Shown: positions 57,874 through 64,000 of the stretch, piece by piece
Position numbering within the stretch: the stretch's first letter is position 1
Layout of the letters: every line of letters begins with the position of its first letter
NCBI RefSeq assembly: GCF_002259405.1
Contig: NZ_NPFW01000014.1
Coordinates: 124,001-188,000 of the forward strand
Direction of reading: 5' to 3'
DNA from: Rhodococcus sp. 14-2483-1-2
Lineage (GTDB): Bacteria; Actinomycetota; Actinomycetes; Mycobacteriales; Mycobacteriaceae
DNA length: 64,000 nt
Translations under genes and position numbers: made by a program
Notes under the pieces: model-generated
What the model was told of the DNA's origin: nothing
The model's input: the letters and a program-made list of their open reading frames with translations, nothing else
The model's database searches: none

Positions 57874-58733
57874 GCCCGCGTTCGTCGGCGGTTCAGTACG
57901 ATCCGCATGTCGATATCGATTGGGAATCTCCCTGGCAGACAGGCGAATTTGCGCTTCCCCGTGAATCGGTGACGTTGCACGGAACTCGTCTCTGGACCAA
58001 GTTGACCGAACAGGACCGGCGCACGCTTGCCCTGCACGAGGCAGTGAGCAGATGGAGCACCGTGTCCTATCTGTCCGCGATGTTGACCGGCAACCAGCTC
58101 CGGCGGGCGGCGGAAGAGGGGCTCAACAGCCCGGCGTCCCGTAATGCTCTCGCAGAGGTCGCGGGTAGTTCCCGAACCACCATCACCTTCGGACGGCTCG
58201 TTCGGGCCTCGGAAGTGCCGCCTTACAGGCTCCCGAAGGGCACGACAACGGCAGTCAAGCTCCTGGGTTTCCTGCCCCTCGGTGTCGCCTCGCATGCGTC
58301 GACCCTCCTGGTCGAAGAGACCTTCGCCCGGTCGATGCAGGGTGCGGTGACAGAACCGGGAATCGAACCCCACGTTCGACAGGCGGTGAAGATCCATCGA
58401 CTCGAGAGCGCCGACCGCTTCGCATTCGCCCGATCGGAAGTGGTAGCAGCGCAGGAGAAGTCGAACAGACTGTCCCGAGCATTCAACCGGTTGCTCCTCG
58501 CGGTACTCGCCAACGTGATCCTTCGTCTCGGTGTTTCGTTCCAGGTGTATCGATCCATCGGCATGTCCCCGGTTCGAGGCGTGCTCGCCTCGCGGCGTCG
58601 CCGGGCAGCGATCAGGCGGCGGGACGCGTCGAACACCGTCGCCTTCCTGGATTCGGTCGGGTTGCTCGAAGGGACGATCACCGCCGCGCTGTGGAGAATG
58701 ACCGGAGTCGTGTCAACGGAGGGTCGACAATGA
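57870..58733 (+). CDS. AurF-like paralogue lacking diiron ligands
   Basis: 287 residues, clearly homologous to the preceding protein (ALHEAVSRWS; TLLVEETFAR; VYRSIGMSPVRGVLAS). However, the first EExxH is AGSSRTT (EE to GS, His to Thr), and the second reads LESADRF (E-S-x-x-R). At least four metal ligands are gone while the fold-determining segments remain, so it is probably an inactive partner subunit rather than a decayed gene. Overlaps both neighbours (4 bp upstream, 4 bp downstream). Confidence 0.85.
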   Translation: MSPRSSAVQYDPHVDIDWESPWQTGEFALPRESVTLHGTRLWTKLTEQDRRTLALHEAVSRWSTVSYLSAMLTGNQLRRAAEEGLNSPASRNALAEVAGSSRTTITFGRLVRASEVPPYRLPKGTTTAVKLLGFLPLGVASHASTLLVEETFARSMQGAVTEPGIEPHVRQAVKIHRLESADRFAFARSEVVAAQEKSNRLSRAFNRLLLAVLANVILRLGVSFQVYRSIGMSPVRGVLASRRRRAAIRRRDASNTVAFLDSVGLLEGTITAALWRMTGVVSTEGRQ

Positions 58734-60244
58734 CCGTCCATCACACCGGGGTTCTGGTCATCGGCAGTGGCTTCTCCGGGTTGGGGATGGCGATCTCGCT
58801 CCGTACCCGCGGTCGCGACGACTTCCTCGTTCTGGAGAAGGCGCAGTCCGTTGGGGGCACCTGGCGAGACAACACCTATCCGGGCTGCGCGTGCGATGTC
58901 CCCTCGCACATGTATTCCTACTCGTTCGAGCCCAATCCCGAGTGGTCGCAGATGTGGTCTGCCCAACCGGAAATTCTGAGCTATCTACAACGACTCTCGG
59001 TCAAGTACCGCCTGGACGACAACATCCGATTCGGGGTCGAGTGCGACGGTGGTCACTGGGACGAGAGCGAACACCGATGGCACATCACGACAACGAACGG
59101 TGACGAATACGTCGCCCAGTTCATCGTCTCCGGCATCGGAGCGTTGCACGTTCCCAACACTCCGGAGCTCGCAGGCGTCGAGTCGTTCACGGGTGCGGCC
59201 TTTCACTCGGCGCGGTGGGATCACCAGGTGGATCTGACCGACAAGAAAGTGGCAGTCATCGGAACTGGGGCGAGCGCTGTGCAGTTCGTTCCACAGATCG
59301 CAGAGACCGTCGGCGAACTGCACCTGTACCAACGATCTCCCGCGTGGGTGCTCCCGAGACGGAATTTCGCCATCCCGAGTGCTCTCCGACGACTCTTTCG
59401 TCGATCGGCAGTGGCGCGCAAGGTGTTCAGAAATTCGATCTACTGGTCTGCGGAGTCTCTGGCGATAGGCCTCAACGGGCATTCCAATCTCCTTCGTCCC
59501 GTCGAGGCAGCTGCGCGGAGATTCATCGAGAAGGAGGTGTCGGATCCGGAGCTGCGCAAGAAACTGACCCCGAGCTATCGCATCGGGTGCAAGCGATTGC
59601 TCGGATCCAACACCTACTACCGGGCATTGACTCGACCCAACGCGGATGTGATCACCGACCCCATCGCGGAGGTACGCGAACGGTCGATCGTCACCGCGGA
59701 TGGGACCGAACGCGAGGTGGACGTCATCATCTACGCGACCGGCTTCCATGTCACCGACGGGTTCGACGGTCTGAACGTGGCCGGTATCGGTGGGCGGAAG
59801 TTGGTGCAGCACTGGCAACAACACGGAATCGAGACTCACCTGGGGATCGTGGCCGCGGGATATCCCAACGCGTTCTTCCTGCTCGGTCCCAACACCGGGC
59901 TCGGGCACAACTCCGTGGTGTTCATGATCGAGCAACAGATCGGGTACGCGCTGCGAGCGATCGAATTCGTCGAGTCGGGGGCTGCCGACGGACTCACGGT
60001 TCGTCGACAGACGCAGGATCGATTCACGGCCGAGATCCAGGCGAAGCTGAACAAGGGCGTGTGGAGCACGGGCGGATGCACCAGTTGGTACCTCGATTCG
60101 CACGGTGCCAACCGGACGGTCTGGCCTGGATTCACCTGGCAATACTGGCTTCGTACAAGGAAGTTCGACCCGGCACAGTACGAATTCCTGCTCCCGACCG
60201 GAGCCGGAACCGACAGCGAGAACGTGGAAGAAGTGCGTATATGA
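58730..60244 (+). CDS. Flavin-dependent (Baeyer-Villiger type) monooxygenase
   Basis: 504 residues. FAD motif VIGSGFSGLGMAI, BVMO-type fingerprint FTGAAFHSARWD, second nucleotide motif VIGTGASAVQFVPQI, and ATGFHVTDGFDG. This subclass oxygenates ketones or heteroatoms using NADPH. ATG 58730 follows ACGGAGGG. Acts with the SDR (overlap ATGA) likely on the same substrate: alcohol to ketone to ester or hydroxylated product. Confidence 0.92.
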   Translation: MTVHHTGVLVIGSGFSGLGMAISLRTRGRDDFLVLEKAQSVGGTWRDNTYPGCACDVPSHMYSYSFEPNPEWSQMWSAQPEILSYLQRLSVKYRLDDNIRFGVECDGGHWDESEHRWHITTTNGDEYVAQFIVSGIGALHVPNTPELAGVESFTGAAFHSARWDHQVDLTDKKVAVIGTGASAVQFVPQIAETVGELHLYQRSPAWVLPRRNFAIPSALRRLFRRSAVARKVFRNSIYWSAESLAIGLNGHSNLLRPVEAAARRFIEKEVSDPELRKKLTPSYRIGCKRLLGSNTYYRALTRPNADVITDPIAEVRERSIVTADGTEREVDVIIYATGFHVTDGFDGLNVAGIGGRKLVQHWQQHGIETHLGIVAAGYPNAFFLLGPNTGLGHNSVVFMIEQQIGYALRAIEFVESGAADGLTVRRQTQDRFTAEIQAKLNKGVWSTGGCTSWYLDSHGANRTVWPGFTWQYWLRTRKFDPAQYEFLLPTGAGTDSENVEEVRI

Positions 60245-61092
60245 AGAATTTCGAGAACAAGGTCGCCGTCGTATCCGGTGCCGGTTCGGGGATCGGTCGC
60301 GCCCTCGCGCTCGATCTGGCGGAGCGTGGAGCGCAGCTTGCGCTCTCCGACATCGACGGCGAAGGACTCGGCGAGACCCTCGTTCTGTGCGAGAAGATCG
60401 GAGCCCGCACGGTCACGTACGAGCTGGACGTATCGGACCGGTCAGCGGTCCACGCGCACGCCGACGCAGTGCTCAGCGAATTCGGACGCGTGAATTTCGT
60501 CGCCAACAACGCCGGAGTCGCGTTGGGTGCCGATGTACTCGACATGACCTGGGACGATTTCGAGTGGGTCATGAACATCGACTTCTGGGGAGTCGCCAAC
60601 GGAACCAAGGCATTTCTGCCGGCATTGATCGAGTCGGGCGAGGGTCACCTCGTCAATGTCTCGAGTGTCTTCGGTCTGATGGGCATCCCTGGTCAAAGTG
60701 CCTACAATTCCGCGAAATTCGCCGTGCGGGGATTCACCGAGGCGTTGCGTCAGGAAATGAAGATCGCTCGACATCCCGTAGGAGTGACGTGCGTGCATCC
60801 GGGCGGCATCAAGACCAACATCGTGGCCAACGCCCGTGGAATGGACGACCTAGGGACCCCTGACGAGGCCTCGCGTCGCTTCCAGCAGATCGCCCTGACG
60901 ACACCGACGAGGGCCGCCAAGGTGATCCTCGCGGGAGTGGAAAGGAACAAGCCGCGAGTTCTGATCGGCCCCGACGCCCGAGCGTTCGATCTGATTCCGC
61001 GACTCGTCGGTCCGCGCTATCAGGACATTCTTGCTCCGCTCGGTCGGCTCGGCCAGTCAGCGGGAAAGAAACGCGCCGGGGTGAAGAAGTAG
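60241..61092 (+). CDS. SDR family oxidoreductase
   Basis: 283 residues. NAD(P) motif VSGAGSGIGRALA, NNAG (FVANNAGVALG), catalytic Ser-Tyr-Lys in NVSSVFGLMG and YNSAKFA. Lipid-type substrates are common for this group. ATG 60241 overlaps the monooxygenase stop. Last gene of the plus-strand oxidation operon. Confidence 0.92.
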   Translation: MKNFENKVAVVSGAGSGIGRALALDLAERGAQLALSDIDGEGLGETLVLCEKIGARTVTYELDVSDRSAVHAHADAVLSEFGRVNFVANNAGVALGADVLDMTWDDFEWVMNIDFWGVANGTKAFLPALIESGEGHLVNVSSVFGLMGIPGQSAYNSAKFAVRGFTEALRQEMKIARHPVGVTCVHPGGIKTNIVANARGMDDLGTPDEASRRFQQIALTTPTRAAKVILAGVERNKPRVLIGPDARAFDLIPRLVGPRYQDILAPLGRLGQSAGKKRAGVKK

Positions 61093-61128
61093 CTGCGCAG
61101 CATCAGCTCATAGGTTCGTCTCTGCCCG

Positions 61129-61893
61129 TTACTGCTTCGTGGCACTGACGAACTGGGCCAGTCCCCGGACGTCGTGCTGAATCTCGGTCAGTCCCGATGC
61201 CTCGAACACGTCGACGAACAGGTTCTTCGGAAACATCCGCACGCCCGCCAGGCCGGTTCCGAAGCCGACGACTGTGCCCAGCGGGGCCGGACGAGGCTCG
61301 CAGCTGGTCATGATCGCGATGCGTCCACCCGGGCGGACGACGCGAATCAACTCGTCCAGCACTGTCATGGGTTTCGGAACGAGATACAGTGCGGCGTAGC
61401 AGCATACGGCGTCGAAAGTGTCGTCCGAATACGGCAGGTGGGCAGCGTCTCCGCGTACGTACGCCGCACGCGGTCCTCGATTGTCCGCCACGGCACGGGC
61501 GATCATCGCCTCGGAGATGTCGAACCCGACGGCGAGGCCGTCGTCGGTGAGAGCGTCGGAGAGAAACTTGGTGAAGTTGCCGGGGCCGCAGGCGACGTCG
61601 AGCACGCGCTGGGGGCCGTGCAATCTGAGGTCGGCAACGGCTTTGGCGCGCTCGGCCGCCATCGACATGCCCGCGATGCCCATCATGGATACCCCGAACG
61701 GCCGCCACAGTCTTTCGTAGATCGCTGCCACCACACGATTGTTCATCGCGATACTGGCCGGCGACGGGTTCGGTGCGGGCACGTCCGGCAGCAGCTCTAC
61801 GTAGCCGCCGTCGGTGCGCGCCAGCCCGCGCAGCGTCGTCGGCTCGATCATGGCGAGCGCGCGGTGCAGCGCGGTCTCGGCCGACTCGCTCAC
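61129..61893 (-). CDS. SAM-dependent methyltransferase (no DUF4873)
   Basis: 254 residues. Class I methyltransferase: RVLDVACGPGNFTKFLSDAL, VGFDISEAMIARAVADNRGPRAAYVRGDAA, FDAVCCYAALYLVP. Nearly colinear with the catalytic part of the DUF4873 fusion at 54880, so the two are paralogues flanking the oxidation genes. GTG overlaps the CMD gene stop by 4 bp. Confidence 0.9.
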   Translation of the reverse strand: MSESAETALHRALAMIEPTTLRGLARTDGGYVELLPDVPAPNPSPASIAMNNRVVAAIYERLWRPFGVSMMGIAGMSMAAERAKAVADLRLHGPQRVLDVACGPGNFTKFLSDALTDDGLAVGFDISEAMIARAVADNRGPRAAYVRGDAAHLPYSDDTFDAVCCYAALYLVPKPMTVLDELIRVVRPGGRIAIMTSCEPRPAPLGTVVGFGTGLAGVRMFPKNLFVDVFEASGLTEIQHDVRGLAQFVSATKQ

Positions 61894-62450
61894 GGGCGTG
61901 GTGGCCGGTCGCCGTAGTCCCGCTCGACCCGCAGGGTCGCGAGAGTGGTTGCCAGGCCGTCGTATTGGGTGGCCAGCAGGACGAATTCGATGAGTCGCCG
62001 CTCGTCGAACTGGGTGGCCAGTTGATTCCAGGTCGCGTCGGAGAGAATCTTGGTGGCGATGAGTTCGTCGACCGCGGTCAGAATGGTTCGATACCGCGTC
62101 GACAGTCCCGGTGCGTCGGGTCCGGTCTTGATCAGCTCGAGCAGATCCCGGTCGATGCCCGCTCGCTTGCCGAGGCGGATGTGGTGGTCCATCTCGTACG
62201 CGGAATCGCGGAGGTGCGCCACGCGCAGGATCACCATTTCGGTTTCCTTGCGTGAGATCTTCCCGCCGGGCATCAGGTGGCCGCTGTAGAACAGCCAGGC
62301 TCGGTAGAGACCACCGGTGCGCCCGAGGGTGGTGAACAAGTGAGGATTGGGCACCCCAGCACCTTTGGCGATCACCTTGCAGATGACCCAGTTGATGGGC
62401 CCGAGGGTTTTGGCGGTTCCGGACGGAATGCGTGGTGTGGTCACAGCCAC
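61890..62450 (-). CDS. Carboxymuconolactone decarboxylase family protein
   Basis: 186 residues, AhpD/CMD-like helical fold. KETEMVILRVAHLRDSAYEMDHHIRLGKRAGI carries the conserved YE-x2-H, but the CxxC of AhpD is absent, so no peroxidase-reductase activity is expected. Such proteins often accompany flavin or diiron oxygenases. GTG start; first gene of a two-gene unit with the methyltransferase. Confidence 0.88.
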   Translation of the reverse strand: MAVTTPRIPSGTAKTLGPINWVICKVIAKGAGVPNPHLFTTLGRTGGLYRAWLFYSGHLMPGGKISRKETEMVILRVAHLRDSAYEMDHHIRLGKRAGIDRDLLELIKTGPDAPGLSTRYRTILTAVDELIATKILSDATWNQLATQFDERRLIEFVLLATQYDGLATTLATLRVERDYGDRPPRP

Positions 62451-62488
62451 ACCGTACCGACTGCCCGGCCGGACGTCACCGGGACGCA

Positions 62489-62507
62489 GAAGGATAGGCT
62501 AACCTCC
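62489..62507. promoter_or_regulatory. IdeR/DtxR iron box
   Basis: AAGGATAGGCTAACCTCC matches the 19-bp IdeR consensus (TTAGGTTAGGCTAACCTAA) at 14 positions, 35 bp before the siderophore-binding lipoprotein gene. Implies repression by iron. Confidence 0.8.
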
Positions 62508-62541
62508 TTTCCATTCTGTACAATTTCCCCTCGGAGGACCC

Positions 62542-63471
62542 TTGACGAAGTCCAATGCCCGCATCATGGCCCTCGCCCTCACCATCGCCGCCCTCGGTGT
62601 GACTGCGTCGGCGTGTTCGTCCACCGACGCCGTCTCCGACAGCGCAGGCAGCGCGACGCGATCGATCGAGACCGTCCGGGGAACGGTCGACGTTCCCGAG
62701 ACCCCGCTGCGCGTCGTCACCCTCGAGCCGGTCGAGCTCGACACCACCGTCGCCCTCGGCGTCGTGCCCGTGGGCACCGCAGTGCTCAGCGAGGCGAGCG
62801 GCGTGCCGTCGTACCTCGGTACCGAAGCCGCGGACATCGCGATGGTCGGTACGGTTGCCGAACCGACCATCGAGGACATCGCGGCCCTGCAGCCGGATCT
62901 CATCCTGGGCACGGAGACTCGACATGCCGAGTACTACGACCAACTCACCGCCATTGCGCCGACGGTGTTCATGGCATCCCAATCCGATCCGTGGCGCGAG
63001 AACGTCAGGTTCGTCGGACGCACCCTCGGCAGGGAGGACGACGCGGAGAAACTGCTCACCGCGTACGACGACCGGTGTGCCGAGATTGCCGAGAAATTCG
63101 ACACCGCCGGCAAGACAGCACAATTGATTCGTCCACGCGCCGGCGAACTGACCCTGTACGGGCCGTCCTCGTTCGCCGGGAGCACCCTCGAATGCGCAGG
63201 CTTCACCACTCCGCCGAGGCCGGAATGGGCCGACGAGATCTCGGTCGACCTCTCGCCCGAGCTGGCGGCTCAGGCGGCCGCGGATCTGATCGTCGTCACC
63301 GCCTCGGACCCGTCGGACCCCGCAGCGATTCCGGCGTCGATCACCGCCAATGCGGCGGTTCTGCCGAATCCACACGCGGTGGATCTGTCGTACTGGATCA
63401 CCGGTGTCGGGCCCATGGGTGGGCAGACCGTGCTCGACGACATCGATCGGATTCTCTCGGGTAGTGCCTGA
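62542..63471 (+). CDS. Siderophore-binding lipoprotein of an ABC transporter (FepB/FecB-like)
   Basis: 309 residues. Lipoprotein signal (LALTIAALGVTASAC) and a type III periplasmic-binding fold (RVVTLEPVELDTTVALGVVPVG; IAALQPDLILGTE; IAPTVFMASQSDPWRENVRFVGRTLGRED). It presents a ferric siderophore to a permease, but no permease or ATPase gene is adjacent. TTG start after GGAGG. Iron box upstream. Confidence 0.92.
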   Translation: MTKSNARIMALALTIAALGVTASACSSTDAVSDSAGSATRSIETVRGTVDVPETPLRVVTLEPVELDTTVALGVVPVGTAVLSEASGVPSYLGTEAADIAMVGTVAEPTIEDIAALQPDLILGTETRHAEYYDQLTAIAPTVFMASQSDPWRENVRFVGRTLGREDDAEKLLTAYDDRCAEIAEKFDTAGKTAQLIRPRAGELTLYGPSSFAGSTLECAGFTTPPRPEWADEISVDLSPELAAQAAADLIVVTASDPSDPAAIPASITANAAVLPNPHAVDLSYWITGVGPMGGQTVLDDIDRILSGSA

Positions 63472-63475
63472 CGCG

Positions 63476-64000
63476 TCAGATTCGGACGGCTCCCGCCAGC
63501 GCCGCAGCTTGCTCGGCCCGCTCGAGCACTCGATCGCGTGAGGAATCGATGTGAGCCAGTAGCAGTTCCAGTGCCGAGTCCAGGGTCCCGGCGAGCACGC
63601 GTTCGACGATGTCGATGTGTTGATCGATCGCCGAGACGACGGCGGCGGCGTCGAGTCCGCCGAGTATCCGAACCGGACGCACCTTGGCGTTGACGGTACA
63701 CAGCGCCTCGGTCAGAGCCGGATTACCCGACGCGGCCAACAATGTGACGTGGAAGTTCTCGTCGAGCGACACCAGATCGTCGGTAGTCCCGGGAGGGTCG
63801 GCACGCAAGCCGATCCAGGTGTCCAACAGGTTCGACAGCGACGACCGATCGACCGGGTGGGACATCGAGCGAGTGATGCCGCGGGCTTCGAGGGTGGCCC
63901 GCAGCTCGTAGAGATCGGGCAGTTCGCCGAGTCGTGGGCGGTACGCGTGGAGACCGGCGTCGTCGCGGGTGACGAGGCCGTCCGCCTGCAACCGCGCCAG
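63476..64000 (-). CDS. GntR/FadR-type regulator (5' end outside window)
   Basis: At least 174 residues; the open frame runs into the right window edge, so the DNA-binding helix-turn-helix is missing. Visible are the end of the wing (LARLQADGLVTRDDAGLHAY) and an FCD domain (DLYELRATLEARGITRSMSHP; DENFHVTLLAASGNPALTEAL). The gene is convergent with the siderophore-binding gene, and its target is not visible here. Confidence 0.85.
   Translation of the reverse strand: MARLQADGLVTRDDAGLHAYRPRLGELPDLYELRATLEARGITRSMSHPVDRSSLSNLLDTWIGLRADPPGTTDDLVSLDENFHVTLLAASGNPALTEALCTVNAKVRPVRILGGLDAAAVVSAIDQHIDIVERVLAGTLDSALELLLAHIDSSRDRVLERAEQAAALAGAVRI

Overview
The window is chromosomal DNA of a mycolic-acid actinomycete, most likely Rhodococcus or a close relative. 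Evidence: high GC, frequent GTG/TTG starts, an antigen-85-type mycoloyltransferase, a complete yrbE/mce operon, an IdeR-type iron box, and CIRCE-controlled groEL next to the ATPase-pssA-psd block that M. tuberculosis carries at Rv0435c-Rv0440. No rRNA, tRNA, CRISPR array, transposase or prophage was seen.

Layout. 1-4.5 kb: end of an isocitrate lyase/PEP mutase family gene, a CDC48-like ATPase, pssA and psd. 4.6-17.4 kb: accessory block with stress and membrane proteins, then a tightly overlapping five-gene operon (receiver/thioredoxin-reductase-like flavoprotein, cNMP-binding histidine kinase, UBP zinc finger, DUF1801, GPP34), DJ-1/PfpI, DoxX, HxlR, a BCCT transporter, a soluble Ser/Thr kinase and an amino-acid permease. 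17.6-19.5 kb: groEL with two CIRCE operators. 19.6-26.2 kb: a lipoprotein, a hydrolase, and an ABM-alcohol dehydrogenase-DUF59-amidohydrolase group divergent from a Fis-type regulator. That group resembles the accessory part of propane monooxygenase (prm/mim) loci, but no monooxygenase is present. 26.2-28.7 kb: LigD-type polymerase and argG. 28.7-33.3 kb: an asparagine/aspartate operon (aspartase, permease, asparaginase) with a divergent FadR-type regulator and two matching palindromes. 33.3-36.8 kb: MOSC protein, nicotinamidase, a hypothetical protein and zwf.

36.9-41.5 kb is the most unusual part. Four very small genes (51, 37, 26 and 30 codons) with good ribosome binding sites surround ppk2 and pspC, and a lipase-like hydrolase and an antigen-85 mycoloyltransferase follow. 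In corynebacteria the tiny O-mycoloylated channel peptides PorA/PorH are encoded near groEL2 and ppk2, so this is a candidate rhodococcal mycomembrane peptide locus.

41.5-46.2 kb: prolyl oligopeptidase, lpdA and an M48 peptidase. 46.5-54.9 kb: a nine-gene yrbE-mce-mam lipid import operon. 54.9-62.5 kb: an oxidative module beside it, comprising TetR, a DUF4873-methyltransferase fusion, an AurF-like diiron oxygenase, a paralogue that has lost metal ligands, a flavin monooxygenase, an SDR, a second methyltransferase and a CMD-family protein. Together the mce operon and this module look like uptake plus modification of one lipid-like substrate. 62.5-64 kb: an iron-box-controlled siderophore-binding lipoprotein and a GntR regulator cut by the window end.
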